Origin: Bathynomus jamesi
Lineage: Eukaryota; Arthropoda; Malacostraca; Isopoda; Cirolanidae
Length of the DNA stretch: 64,000 bases
Direction: 5' to 3'
Assembly (NCBI GenBank): GCA_023014485.1
Contig: JAJOZX010002706.1
Span: 235,001 to 299,000 of the forward strand
Each line of letters starts with the position of its first letter. Position 1 is the first letter of the stretch. Below the pieces are notes generated by a model. It was not told the DNA's origin, searched no databases, and saw nothing but the letters and a program-made list of their open reading frames with translations. This document shows positions 20,142 through 33,025 of this stretch, in pieces. A program made the position numbers and the translations under genes.

Positions 20142-22900
20142 CCTTATTGAATTGTTATCAATTTGATAATACGAACCCATGCACTCCGTTAGGCTGATGC
20201 ATTATTTTTTCGTTTCTGATAAATAGGAATTCAAAATTTGTGCGTGTGTTCTTTAGACTAATCACGATCGTTTTCACGTTCTCCGTATAAAGAAAATTAG
20301 TAGATATTCTGTTTCGCTACCCGTTTTAGAGTAATTATCAAATTAAACAAAAATTCATTGCAAATTTCAAAATGGCGCCCCTTACATTCCAAATTATTCT
20401 GAGTCGCGTCGCTTCAAAAAAGTTCGCGCGTCAAAATTTTTTGTTTGAGATTGAGTCTAGAGACTCAAAATTTCTTTTAGTCGTGGTGCAGAGTCGGTAG
20501 AAAAACTTGTCTGACTCAATATTGCGAGTCATTATTACGTTAAATTTCGTTCATTAGGTCGGAGAGGACAAAGTTTTGAAAATTTATCGTACTGCCTGAG
20601 GACTCAATTTTTATTTTTTTCGTCTCTTCCACTGTTATGCCTGTTCAGCTTACCTTTGTTTACTTTTTTGTGTTTAAAACTTTTGGAATTAGAAATTATA
20701 ATAATAATAATAAGAATAATAACGATTAATAAATAAATTTTACTGAATTTGTACGTAAGTAAATTATGTTAGTTTAAATACAGTGTGATACACATTTTAT
20801 ACGGTTCTTTCAAAATGTTTCAGCGAAAATTTGTACCGCATTTCTAGGTATATATACATATATAGTATTGTAAGACATTTCATGAACATGTAAAATTTTA
20901 TGGGCTTCATTAGTAGATTTTTGATTATATTTTGATTGATTGTATATAAATTATAAGGATAGGCTAATATTATTGTTTATGTAGGTTTACGGGCTTTTTG
21001 CTTCGCTTCGCTTCGCGCTAAAATAGGATTACGTTACATTTTAAGGGACAGTCGAAAAATAATTATAATCTTAAACATAATAAATTGTCAGAGTATAGGC
21101 TGGCCGTATAGGATTGTTAGACTTCAAAATAAGCTAAATTCGTTTAACTGAAATAGAGAAATTGTGTTGTGAAATTTTCGATAAATATTTTTTGGATTTT
21201 TTTTATATACTCATTAATTATACACTTACATATTAACTTATACGTATATATTAGTTATATATATAATTATATATATTTATATACTCATAAAATTTGGTAG
21301 GCAGGCTGATTATCTTTTTTTTTTCTCTGTTCCTTTCGTTCATTTTCACGAAAATTCCGACATATTTTGTAAAATGGCTATTGTATTGTACTAAAGAAGG
21401 ATTTGTTGTAGGCCTATCGTTAAATATTGTTCATATATTGACCGTCACTATGGTATATGTCTGAGTATTAAATTCTTAGTTATTTAACAAAATTTTAATT
21501 GGTTTAACGTAAATAATCATAGGATTTTTCTTTAATAAGCACAAATGTTATGCATTAAATTCTAAATTGTGCTTTCCACGCGTAACATGGAATTTATTAA
21601 TTATAGGCCTAAAAGTGCAGCAGCAAATTTTATTTTTATTTTGGCGGCCAATGTGAGTTACGTTACACTTATTTTACAAAATTTGGATATTATTATAATT
21701 TTTTAAGAATTACAAAAATTTGTGCAGAAAATTCTTTTCATAGCTTATATTTACGTTTTATAAATGCATTCAATTTTATTTTTATAGGTAGGCCTATTTT
21801 TATTTTTCTTTCTTCCAGTTCAATGAAAATGGTTAAATTTTTATTTGGAATTTAGATTGTATTCTAAAAAGGATGTTTTGATTTGATATTTTAATTTGGG
21901 TATTAGAAATGAAAAATGTCCTTTTTTTTTCGTTCGAGCGTTTGCGTAGAAAAGATTACAAAATTGTCAGGATATAGTGCGGTTTCATTCGGTTAGGGAT
22001 ATTTGTATAGAGGTTCGCTTACAAACAAAGCGACCGCTCTCAATTATGCAATGTTTTGTTTTTGTTTACAGTAGGTTGCGTGTATTTTTGAGTGCAAATT
22101 ATCTATTCTTATTTAGTATAATTATGCAAATTTGTAGTTTCACTTGGAAACGATAAATTACTGGGATTTTTGTGATTTGCAAGCTACTGGGGTTCTTGTT
22201 GAAGGAGAGAGTTGTATCTCAGATGTAATTTGCGAATTGCGAGTTCAAGTCATATGAAATTTAACGTTTCAAGTTGGAATTACTGTATTAAAGTAATTTT
22301 CGGTAGTAATTTTTAATTTTTTTTAACTTTTTAATAACTTTTGGAAAATTATTATTGTTTAAACCTTCAGTCGGGGTTAACTAATGCATTTGAAACATTG
22401 GCTCAAGTGTATACTCGTAAATGGAGCCTTCTAGATAGCCAGTAACGTTTTTGTGGCGTCTTCGTGTGCTCCTCCTCAAAGTGCAAGAGGGTTCATGATT
22501 GTCAGAGAAGTGATGACATGAAGTTTCTGGGGTTCATTTTTGTCTTTTGTATTTAAAAGTATTTATGTGATTTCTGACGATAGTTTGAACAATAATTGTT
22601 CTTAAATTATACTAACAGTTACTATGTATGGGCGTTTTTATATTTATACTGTACAATTTTGTTTAACGTTTATGACCTTTTTTTTTTCTTCTCCGCTGTA
22701 ACTGCCATAAGTGACCTTATTGGTAGCTAGATGTGATTAAATTTTTGCGAAATTTTGAGATGTGTAATTTTTTTTTCCGTGAATTTGGCCAGAGCAAATG
22801 TGTAGTTAGTATTTCGAAGTGAACTGTCGAGAAAATTCGATAAATTAAATATGAAATGATAAGCAGTACAGAAACACGTTTCGAATAAACTTTTTTTTCA
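20142..22900. other. LARD interior, AT-rich, no gene
   Basis: About 2.7 kb with no sizeable open frame. A (CTTCG)n pentamer run near 21000-21015 and many T-runs are the only structure I see. I find no reverse transcriptase, integrase or gag motif. Confidence 0.75.
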
Positions 22901-22954
22901 AAATTTCAAAAGGCTCGGTTTGGAGGCAACCAAGTTGAATCCGAGTTCCATCCA

Positions 22955-23191
22955 TTGAGTTTAGTCGACCGGATAGGTGATCGATCACCAATGATGAGAG
23001 AGAAGAGAAACCAACTGCGCAGGGACTTGGCGCAGGATGGTTTCGGAAGAGAAGAGATAGAAGAGAGGAACCGAATGCGCAGGGACTTGGCGCAGGACAG
23101 TTTCGGAAGAGAAGAGAAATTTACGTGTGCAGGGTTTTGGCACACGAAAGTTTCGATCGAAGATGGTCTACTGGTATTTTTCGGGCAGTAG
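22955..23191 (+). CDS. weak ORF over a duplicated 60-bp segment in the LARD
   Basis: The 78-aa frame contains two copies of a peptide of the form RRDLAQDGFGREEIEE, encoded by two near-identical DNA units at about 23010-23068 and 23069-23123. A third, partial unit follows. The frame stays open through both units. This may be a relic of a coding or structured RNA region kept in the element. Evidence for expression is nil. Confidence 0.2.
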   Translation: MSLVDRIGDRSPMMREKRNQLRRDLAQDGFGREEIEERNRMRRDLAQDSFGREEKFTCAGFWHTKVSIEDGLLVFFGQ

Positions 23192-24261
23192 CTGGTCACG
23201 CTGCTCGAATGCTTCGCTAGATATGTGTCGTAGCACGCGGTAGGCAAGCCACGTGAGCTTGAACGGGTGTCTAAGACTGTACTGTCCATACAGACATACA
23301 GTAGGTTCGTTGGGAAACGGCCTACGGCGAAGTGATCGTTTGATTGTTGCCAGTAGAAGAGTCTTTCAGCTGGACGTAGGAAGAGCAGCATTCACCGAGA
23401 AAAGTGGAGATGAGACAAGGCGAGTTTCTTCATCGACTTCTAGAATTGCAAATTCCGTCCAATTCCAGCGCGTGGTCCCGCTTTCAGTATATCTCACCCC
23501 CTGATCCTTTTAGAATTGGACGTCTCTCTTGTTTTTTTTTTCGCCATTTGGAGAGAGAGCGGAACCATTATAGCGTGCTGCCCTGTTGCATGTTGATTGA
23601 TGCAATCCCTTGCATTCTAGCGAAGTGAGCAGGAGAGCTGCGATTGAAAATTGAAGTCCGTTGTCAGCGTGCGGATTGTGATCTAAACAACGTCCAGCAA
23701 ATTAATGTACTGATTATTATGTAATGAAATTATAAGTGAAAGGGTGCGATTATTGCCCATATTTTTGTGTTTTTCGTGAAATAATATGTGCGCTCTTGGT
23801 CAGTATTTTATGTAAACCTTTTCTTATTTTTTCTAGGTTGCCCTGATAGTAACTGTATAACTATACAAATAATTGTTTCAAATGTAAAGCGATCTTTGAT
23901 GAGAAATCGCTGGAATAGATTGTGAACTTGAAATTTGTGTAACCAACGTAAGAAAATTTTCCGTTATTTTTTTTGGCATGTGTAGATTAGTTACAGGTTG
24001 TAATTTAATTATTAGTGTGAAATGTTATTTTATGCAAATGTGAAAATTATAAAGTTTTCGATTTTTATAATATGATACAAAATATATGTGTGGAATTTCT
24101 CATTCTAATTATTTCTTGTCTATCAACTTTGAATTTGTTAAAGAAGAAAAAAAAAAAAAATTGCAAAATATATAAATTTGTTGAATAAATTTACTAAATT
24201 TGTTAAACGATATTAATAAGTTTTCCTAATGAAAAACTTGTTTTCAAGGGGGTGATGCGAG

Positions 24262-24767
24262 TATAGTAATGCCTAGTTAAGAATATTAATTTTTGTTTAA
24301 TTAAGATTATAATATTTAATATAAATCATTTACTAATAATTGTGAAATTGTTTGAAATTGTTTGGCAATCCTGAACAGAGGCTGACAGAGCGGGCTACCC
24401 CCAAAGGAGTCAGTCTTTTAGGCAGCGCGTTAAGCGTGAGGTTGGCGTCATGTAACGTAAAATTTAATTAATTGTTTTGTGCCCCTCTTCCTCTCCGACG
24501 TAAAATGTTATAGTAAAATTCCGTGCTCGCATTCCCCTAAATTACTTAAACCATTTTCGGAAGTAAATAAAATATTAACAAGTGTTAAAAGAGTGTTAAT
24601 GAACGCCCCCTTTGTTTTGTAACGGCTTTCATAGTCTCGGCGTGGCTACCATGAAGTTAGACGGTACAGTGAAAACGAGTGTAGAGAAAGCAAGCGATAA
24701 ATGTAATAGAGAACAGAAAGCAAAGTAAATAAGGAAGAAAGTAAAATAATAAAAAGTGTTCACTATA
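24262..24767 (+). repeat. 3' LTR
   Basis: Starts TATAGTAATGCC and ends GTGTTCACTATA; the first and last six bases are inverted (TATAGT/ACTATA). It follows a purine tract and is followed by GAAA. Confidence 0.9.
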
Positions 24768-24771
24768 GAAA

Positions 24772-25253
24772 GGTTTTTCTACAATTGTTAACAATTTAAT
24801 TCAATTTTCGGAAAACTGAATTAATTTGTACGTGCATCGTTTGGACGGTATTGACGTATACGCATCTATTGTGTCCCCACCTCGGGGAAAAGCAAAATTT
24901 AGGACATGAGCCCATCTTAAATTTTATTTCCTTTGAAAGATCGTGTTTTAAACATTTCAAAGCAGATATATTTACAAAGTTCTAGAGTTTTTATTGTTCT
25001 GTACCCTTCTGGTATAAATCAATTTTAGAATATTTTCCTCTATTTTTCTGTGTTGTATTGTGTGTGTGTGTGTGTCGCGACCTTACCAACAATACGGTTC
25101 ATTTGTTGTGGAAGGTACACGATCGCTGCACTGAAAAGCCTCAAAACGTCCCACGTATTGTGTGATAGACTAAAATGGTTTTAAAAATAGAATAAATAAC
25201 AATTTATGGTTTTAGGATACTCTGAATAACAAGTCCTGTCTGTGGTGCGCTGG

Positions 25254-25307
<54 letters not shown>

Positions 25308-25320
25308 CGTTCTCTCTCTG

Positions 25321-25364
<44 letters not shown>

Positions 25365-25612
25365 TTTTTCTTTTCACGCATATTATATATTTGTTTGGAG
25401 TTCTATAACTTTTAAATAGAATAGTTACAAACTTATAATTAATATGAACATTGCTAGATAATCTGAATAGGTCGTTTTATATATCATTAGTGGTTGTAAT
25501 AACAATAATAATTATTATTATTTCAAGGGTTTGGGGCCGCTGATCCATTGTATTTACGCACAAATTGCGAATTAACTTCCTCCCCGATATTATTAAGTTT
25601 TCCTAGCATATA
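24772..25612. other. no gene; microsatellites
   Basis: I see no gene. The segment holds a short (GT)n near 25060 and a composite (GT)n plus (TA)n array at 25252-25361. Confidence 0.6.
25252..25361. repeat. (GT)n-(TA)n compound microsatellite
   Basis: GT dinucleotides with small interruptions, then TCTCTCTCTG, then about 20 TA units. Confidence 0.95.
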
Positions 25613-26506
25613 CAGGGTGTACATAAAGTCAGGATCTATTTTTGCGAAGCACTTGGAAATTATATGGAATTCAATCATAAAATGATAAAGTGGTAACATT
25701 TATTAAATAATTAAGAGTAGGATTCGACGTGACGCCCATCAGTATCCCTGCACAGCTCAAATCGTTCCGCAGCATTTCTAAACACATTCTGGAGCATTTG
25801 CGGGGTTATGTTATCTGCAGCAGTTCTTATACGTGTACGTAAGTTTTCAAGACTCGTAATCTTCGTCTGATAGACGTGCGATTTGATAAAGCCCCATGCA
25901 AAGAAATCTAAAGGGGTTAAATCTGGTGATCTCGCTGGCCAAGGTCTTTTGCTTCCGCGTCCAATCCAGCGATTTGGAAAACGTCCATTTAGATAATCCT
26001 GAACAATTTTGGCATAGTGACAAGGAGCACCATCATGTTGATAGACGGCGGGGATAGGATTGTTAGTACCGTCGTCTATCAACATGATGGTGCTCCTTGT
26101 CACTATGCCAAAATTGTTCAGGATTATCTAAATGGACGTTTTCCAAATCGCTAGATCGGACGCGGAAGCAACAAACCTTGGCCAACGAGATCACCAGATT
26201 AACCCCTTTAAATTTCTTTGCATGGGGCTTTATCAAATCGCACGTCTATCAGACGAAGATTACGAGTCTTGAAAACTTACGTACACGTATACGAACTGCT
26301 GCAGATAACATAACCCCGCAAATGCTCCAGAATGTGTTTAGAAATGCTGCGGAACGATTTGAGGTGTGCAGGGATACTGATGGGCGTCACGTCGAATCCT
26401 ACTCTTAATTATTTAATAAATGTTACCACTTTATCATTTTATGATTGAATTCCATATAATTTCCAAGTGCTTCACAAAAATAGATCCTGACTTTATGTAC
26501 ACCCTG
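25613..26506. mobile_element. palindromic mariner-type derivative 1
   Basis: TA flanks both ends, which read CAGGGTGTACATAAAGTCAG and its reverse complement. The whole element is a head-to-head duplication. The left arm (minus strand 26103-25711) and right arm (plus strand 26097-26408) each encode the same C-terminal half of a Tc1/mariner-superfamily transposase. Its motifs are LNGRFPNRW, SPDLTPLDFFAWGF and MLQNVFRNAAERFE. About 20 bases separate the arms near 26060. It lacks the DNA-binding domain and so is non-autonomous. Confidence 0.9.
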
Positions 26507-26721
26507 TATATGAGAAGCAGTGCAAAGGGCAGTATATTTCAAAGCATTTTAAAGTTTGCTTATTAAATTAAAATTTATATTTTTATTAATCAAGGACTGA
26601 TACAATATGTTTAACTGTGAGACTCGAAATTAATTACACAAGCTAATGCGTATTTAAGATTTTGGCCAATATTACAATTTTGGATCATAGGCTCATTAAT
26701 TGTTTATTTAATAATAAATAT

Positions 26722-26773
<52 letters not shown>

Positions 26774-26795
26774 ATTATTTGGCCATATATATATA
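26507..26795. other. no gene; (TA)n tract
   Basis: Only AT-rich sequence with a (TA)n run near 26729-26768. Confidence 0.6.
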
Positions 26796-27040
26796 CGGGT
26801 GCGGCAAAAATAACGCCCTTTTTAGTTTATTCTCTTTTATTGAAGGAAATAAATCAATTACAGCATTTTAAGCGAAATAATAAGGTTTTTAAGAAAAATA
26901 CAGCATTTTAAGAAAAATAATAAGTACTTTCTCAGTAAAAACTAAAAAATAACAAAATGATACAATATAAAACTAAAAAATTATACTGTATAAAACTATA
27001 AAGATACAATTATTAAAAGGGCGTTACTTTTGCCGCACCC

Positions 27041-27041
<1 letters not shown>
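26796..27041. mobile_element. mariner-like MITE, about 246 bp
   Basis: Inverted ends CGGGTGCGGCAAAAATAACG and its complement with one change, each reached directly from a (TA)n tract. The interior is A-rich and non-coding. Confidence 0.8.
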
Positions 27042-27081
<40 letters not shown>

Positions 27082-27200
27082 GGTGCGACTCCGGTTAACA
27101 TTTCATTTCATAATATAAATAAACGGTGTAATGATTTCTTCACTATTACGTGCGATTTTGCGTAATGGAGCTTTATTTACAAAAATGAAACATGTTTTTT

Positions 27201-27203
<3 letters not shown>

Positions 27204-27268
<65 letters not shown>
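27204..27268. repeat. (TA)n microsatellite
   Basis: About 32 uninterrupted TA units. Confidence 0.97.
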
Positions 27269-27273
<5 letters not shown>

Positions 27274-27587
27274 AGTTAACAAAAGTATAAGTTACAGGGC
27301 TAAAACTTCCCTTTAAAAACAGATTGATGTAACGGCGTTTTATTGGTTCCTTGTACACAATTATATATTTTATTTGGTTGGATAATTGTATGGTTCATCC
27401 GGGAGGCACTGGCACTTAGGTAAGGTGTAGGGGTCCTGCAACAGGGCTGACCTAGAGTAGGGTGCGTGCCCGGATCCTTTTAGCACACTGTGGCACTTGA
27501 CTGGTGATGCTCTGAGACGATGGCATCCTGTGGTCCTGGCTGATGATGGTCTAAGTCGATGACGCCCTGAGGCAGTGGCTGGCACTG

Positions 27588-28322
27588 ACTGCCTAAGCCA
27601 ACTGGCTGAATAGGGGTACTATAAGAGGCCGGGTGCTGGACGACGGAGCCATATGCGTCCAACAGCTGTCGGATGAAGGATCTCCTCTTCTTTTCTCTCT
27701 TCCTCTCTTGCTATCTCTTTCTGCTCCTTTGGGGGGTGAGGCGTCCCCTTCCCCACCAAAAGAGGCTTCCTTAGGATAGGCATGCCCCTTTGGGGGGTTC
27801 AGCTTTGGGGAGAACTCCGCCTCCAAGTTGCATACCCTTTGCAATCCCATTTTGGGGTTGGCAACAAAGGTTGGCACACCCCTTTGGGGGGGATCAGCTT
27901 GGGGGATAACTCCAAGCTGCATACCCCTTGCAGTCCCATTTCTGGGCTGGCAACAAAGGGGAGGAATTTTTGTTCTTTTTTTTGTAACAAAGGGGGGTGG
28001 GGGAGGTGGGTGGCACTCTTGCAACAAAGGGGGTAGGGGTTGGCACTCTTTCAACAAAAGGGGTGGTGTGGCACTCTTGCAATATTACGTAATATTATGC
28101 AACATTGCAATGCAACTTGCACTCATACCCTTTGACACCATACTACTCAGCTGGACTGCTGATCGGGAAATCATGAGATCCAGTCCAGATGAGGACTTTA
28201 ATTTCTAACTTCCCTGGTGGGTCGTGGTTCGGATTCCATGTTAATCCGTACGTGTAAGGTGGGGAATCGAACTTGACCTTTGTCAGAATGAACGGTTGGG
28301 GTGGAAGTAAAGCTAAAGTTTT
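27588..28322 (-). repeat. dispersed repeat R1, copy 2 (uninterrupted)
   Basis: Reverse-orientation partner of the repeat at 516-1634, without the foldback insert. Near 28208-28250 it has a tRNA B-box-like string (GTGGTTCGGATTCC) also seen in the SINE-like unit at 56082-56345. The longest frame (28057-27593) gives a Pro/Lys-rich 154-aa protein, the last third of which is shared with copy 1. The stretch from 27290 to 27588 upstream holds no recognisable gene. Confidence 0.75.
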
Positions 28323-28496
28323 TTAGAAACAGGGTATATATATATATATATAGTCTCGAATTTCTTCAGTTCATATGTTACAAAGTACTTCACATAAATT
28401 TCTCCGACACATCATTATTTTCACGGAGCGTTGGAATTCTTCACGTAGTTTGAGGCTTAGGTAATTGGTCTCGGCTATCATCGGATTCACAGTACA

Positions 28497-28640
28497 AGAT
28501 GGCTTATTTTACAGCTCAGCGTGTGCTCACTGTGAAACGTTATTTCCACGTACAAAGCACTGTGCGAGTGCAACGCGAATTAAAAGCACAATGTCGGTGT
28601 AAAAAATATATCAAACGTTTCCCGAAAAACAATGATAGGC
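28497..28640 (+). pseudogene. transposase N-terminal fragment (mariner-type)
   Basis: ATG at 28498 opens MAYFTAQRVLTVKRYF followed by VRVQRELKA, a helix-turn-helix start typical of the CAGGGTGT-ended mariner-like transposases. The frame degenerates after about 38 codons. Confidence 0.6.
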
Positions 28641-28734
28641 CATAAGAAATTATACGAAAAATCATCTAACATATTGTACAGTATAATTAAAAAAAATAGA
28701 GCGTCCTTTTTTGGAGTTTCTGTTTGTATATATA

Positions 28735-28870
28735 CAGGGTGTCCCATACGTCCGGCATCATAGGAAAAATTATAAAAAAAGGCAAAACAAAAGCTTTTAT
28801 TTACAGAACGTGCTCAATATGTCCACCATTGTTTTCAATACACAAATTCAGACGTGATACCAAGTCAGCA
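28735..28870 (-). pseudogene. transposase C-terminal end fragment (mariner-type)
   Basis: Minus strand reads CIENNGGHIEHVL then a stop, followed by the terminus ending at CAGGGTGTCCCATACGTCCG next to TATATA. It points opposite to the transposase pieces on either side, so the region is chimeric. Confidence 0.65.
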
Positions 28871-28874
28871 AGCA

Positions 28875-29696
28875 CACGGATCTATGGATCCTGTTTCCTT
28901 AAACTTTGCAAAAAATCTGCTAACACAACTCAAACGGGAGAGCATTCGGAAAATAATCACGTTGGATTTGAGAATGAAGTCATTCAAAATTATGTGTTTG
29001 CAACAGCTTAGCGAACAAGACTACCAGCGTCGTTTGATGTTTTGTGAACGCATTGAAACAATAATTGAACAAAACCAGATAAGATTAAGTGACATAATAT
29101 TCAGTGATGAATGCCACATCTATCTCAATGGGTTCATCAACAGACAGAATTACCTGTGTTGGTCACAAAACAAGCCAAATATACACTTGGAGAAACCTCT
29201 GCATTCACCAAAAGTTACTGTCTGGTGTGGTTTGAGTAGCAGCAAGGTTTATGGTCCTTACTTTTTTGAGGACCCAGAGACAAGGAGACCGCTTTCAGTA
29301 ACTTCAGAAAGATATGTAGAAATGCTGAACACTGTTTTTGAACAAGAAAACTGCAGTAACAAGTGGTTTTAGCAAGACGGAGCAACAGCCCACACAACTA
29401 GGCAATCACTGGAATGTTTAACAAGATTTTTTGAACGAAGATTCATTTCTCATCGCTCGCAGTTTCCCTGGCCCGCAAGATCTCCCGATCTATCACCTTT
29501 GGACTTTTTTCTCTGGGGATTTGTCAAGGACAAAGTATTCAGGCAAGAGCCATCCTCTATCGAAGAATTAAAGCAAGCGGTGGTAGAGAGTGTACAGTCC
29601 ATTGAATGCAGCGTTTTGGAAAATGTAATAAATAACTTCCTTTCCCGTTGTGTGAAATGTAAGAATGTCCAGGGACGTCACTTTGAACACATGTAG
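28875..29696 (+). pseudogene. mariner-type transposase catalytic region
   Basis: The frame includes QLSEQDYQRRLMFCERI, a first catalytic Asp in FSDECHIYLNGF and VWCGLSS. A second Asp lies in QDGATAHT (just after a TAG at 29370-29372) and a third in SPDLSPLDFFLWG. The end is GRHFEHM. One stop and one frame change (about 29380-29499) inactivate it. The N-terminal portion is replaced by the oppositely oriented fragment upstream. Confidence 0.8.
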
Positions 29697-29749
29697 AATA
29701 AATTAAAACTTTAAAATGTTCTCTTTCGAATGCTTTTTATTTCATTTGT

Positions 29750-30405
<656 letters not shown>

Positions 30406-31107
30406 CAGAATGTTTATAAAGTCCCTATCTATTTCAGTGAAAACGTAGCAAGAAGGGTAAAATTCAATAACAATAAAATAGAAGGCATACATTTAATGAA
30501 TACTTAAGCATATGATTCTACATGAGCACCATCAGTATTTCTACAGAGTTCGAATCTGTCAGCAGCATTGCGGAACACATTTTGGAGCATGACAGGGGTT
30601 ATTTTTGTAACTGCTGTTACGATACGAGCACGTAAATCTTGCAGATCTGTAACCCTCGTTTGATAGACGTTTGATTTGATAAAACTCTATGCAAAGAAAT
30701 CCAAGGGCATTTGGTCAGGAGATCGAGCCGCCAAGAGCCTGTTGTCTCCACGTCCAATCCACCGATTTGGAAATCGTTCATTTAGGTACTCCCAAACAAT
30801 GTTTGCGTAATGACAAGGTTCCCCATCTTGTTGAAAGACGACGGTTTTTAAAATGCCATCTGAATGAAGCTGGGACATTTAGGTGCTCGTATCGTAAAAA
30901 CAGTTACAAAAATAACCCTTGTCATGCTCCAAAATGTGTTCCGCAATGCTGCTGACTGATTTGAACTCTGTAGAGATACTGATGGTGGTCCTGTGGAATA
31001 AAATGCTGAAGTATTCATTAAATGTATGCCTTCTATTATATTGTTATTGAATTTTACCCTTTTTGCTACGTTTTCACTGAAATAGATAGGGACTTTATAA
31101 ATACCTT
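30406..31107. mobile_element. palindromic mariner-type derivative 2
   Basis: Left end TGTTTATAAAGTCCCTATCT and right end its complement. The arms carry opposite copies of the transposase 3' end seen in derivative 1 (LNERFPNRWIGRG, ARSPDQMPLDFFA; CATGCTCCAAAATGTGTTCC on the right). The outermost bases are degraded. It is non-autonomous. Confidence 0.8.
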
Positions 31108-32060
31108 TATGCCTCGTAACCTCGTAGCAGTTCCGTGTGTTGGTCTCTCTTCACACGAAAGTCTAGCTGGTAGCCCCGCTGGTGGAGGGGCGAGTTGCTC
31201 TCTTGCGCTCTCTGTCGCACATAACCAGGTACACCCGGCTCATCTGGTACTATCCTGAGCAAGGTATCTAGTCTTCTTTTGAAAACTTCAACTTTGACCC
31301 CTGTCACGTTTCTAAGGTCCTTTGGAAGCTGGTTAAAAAGTCTTGGCCCTCTGACAACCAAGCTGTTTTCATTCACTGTTGAGGATGTCCCTTGCGGGCC
31401 TTTAATTTGGGAACATTACATACATCTCATTACCATATTTCAAGAGCTGGAATTTCTCGGTGTTAAATGTCATGTTGTTGTCTTCTGATCATTTGTGTAT
31501 ATTCTGTTTGTGTCCCTCTGCAAGGCCTCCACCTCTTTTGCATCGCTGATTTTTCTGCTGATCTTTGTATTGTCTGCAAAGAACGTTACTATACTGTTGC
31601 TGCTTACTTCATTGTCTATGTCTATTAGCATGATAATGAATAGGAGTGGGGCCAATACTGTTCCTTGTGGTACTGAGCTGCGTACTTCCGATGATATAGT
31701 GTACCTTGGATTTTACGACTTGTAGACGTTCTCTGATGAAGTTGTAGATCCATTTACCCACTTTCCCTGTTATTCCTATATGTTTCATTTTATGTGCTAT
31801 TATACCATGATCACATTTGTCGAAAGCATTAACAAGATCCGTCTATCTGACATCATATTTTTCATTGCCTTTGAGTGCGTCTAGGATATTGTTATAGTGC
31901 TCTGTAATTTGTGATAGGCATGATCTTTCTGATCGGAATCCGTGCTGATTTTTGATGAGTCTTTCTAGTGTCTCCAACTATTCTTTCAAATATTTTGGCA
32001 AGAGCTGACATCAAAGACACCGGTCGATAGTTTTTTGCTCGAGATCTATACCCTCTTTTA

Positions 32061-33025
32061 TAAGCACACTGGACAAAAAATTAGTCACCCCTAATAGCAC
32101 CGATAGTAGGAAGTTCAAGGTCACACAGAGGGCGCTGATGTAGCATTGGTAAGTGACAAGTAGCGGTGACGTAGCACACAGGATCAGATCTGTTTCGTGA
32201 GGTGGTGAAGAACAAAGTGTGTGTTGGATATAGTCAAAATGGGTCGTGAGGCAGACGTTACTCAGTGGCAAAAAGGAGCCATCGTGTTTCGCAGAGCCCA
32301 CGGACACAAAATGTCTGAAGTAGCCCAATTTGTTGGTGTGTCAACGCGTACTGTCCAGCGAGTTTACAAAGAGTGGTGTAGTTCGCAATCAACTGACAAT
32401 CGACGGCGTAACTGTGGCCGGAAAACAATTCTCGACAATAGGGGCCGCCGCCATGTTTCTCGTCTAGTAACTGCAAATCGTTTTCAAACCAGAGAACAAT
32501 TGCTCCAAGAAACCAATGAGGTTCTCCAGCGACCAATTTCCGAACGGACATTGCGACGAGAACTGCATGCGATGGACATCTGGAACAGGGTACCACGGAA
32601 GAGGCCGCTGTTAACAGCAAGTAAGAAATTGGCACGTTATAAATGGGCTCAGAGGCACAAAAACTGGACTGCGGCCGATTGGAAACGTGTAATTTGGTCC
32701 GATGAGTCCCGTTTTTGTTTGTTCTCCAATGATGGGAGGCGACGAGTACATCGCAGGTCCAATGAAGCCTTTAATCCTGAATGCGTCGAAGGTGTTGTTC
32801 AGGCTGGAAACAGAAAGTGAAGAGCAGGAATAGACACCCACGGACTCTGGCGGAACTTCGGGACCGGCTGATGAACGAGTGGCAGCAAATCGATGTTCAG
32901 TACATGCACAACCTCGTAGAGTCTCTGCCTCGCCGGATTCGTGCGGTTATCAAGGCCAGAGTCTCCGTCACACGTTATTAGGTACATTCTGAGAAGGGTG
33001 ACTAATTTTTTGTCCGGTATGCTTA
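32061..33025. mobile_element. Tc1-like element, internally deleted
   Basis: Terminal repeats start TAAGCACACTGGACAAAAAA on the left and are matched in inverse on the right (GTATGCTTA), each next to TA (32059-32060, 33026-33027). The element interrupts the LINE at a point where its frame can be followed on both sides. Confidence 0.85.
32239..32820 (+). pseudogene. Tc1-type transposase with internal deletion
   Basis: The frame starts MGREADVTQWQKGAIVF with a paired helix-turn-helix region (STRTVQRVYKEW, TLRRELHAM) and the first catalytic Asp in VIWSDESRF. At about 32815 it jumps to C-terminal sequence RTLAELRDRLMNEW (32840-32985). Roughly 100 residues containing the remaining catalytic acids are missing. 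It cannot be active. Confidence 0.88.

Larger units (their letters stand above)
19627..24767. mobile_element. non-coding LTR retrotransposon derivative (LARD-like)
   Basis: Two direct repeats of about 500 bp bound a 4.1-kb interior. GAAA flanks the element on both sides (19623-19626 and 24768-24771), a 4-bp target duplication. Immediately inside the 5' LTR is TTTGGTGGCAGC, a likely primer-binding site, and just before the 3' LTR is a purine tract (AAGGGGGTGATGCGAG). No gag or pol frame exists in the interior. The element must have been mobilised by a relative supplying enzymes. Orientation is taken from the order of primer site and purine tract. Confidence 0.88.

Noticed and set aside
25181..25381. 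Open frame across the GT/TA microsatellite on the minus strand
   Set aside because: The peptide is only Tyr-Ile and Thr-His repeats; it is a by-product of the dinucleotide array. The same holds for frames over other TA tracts.
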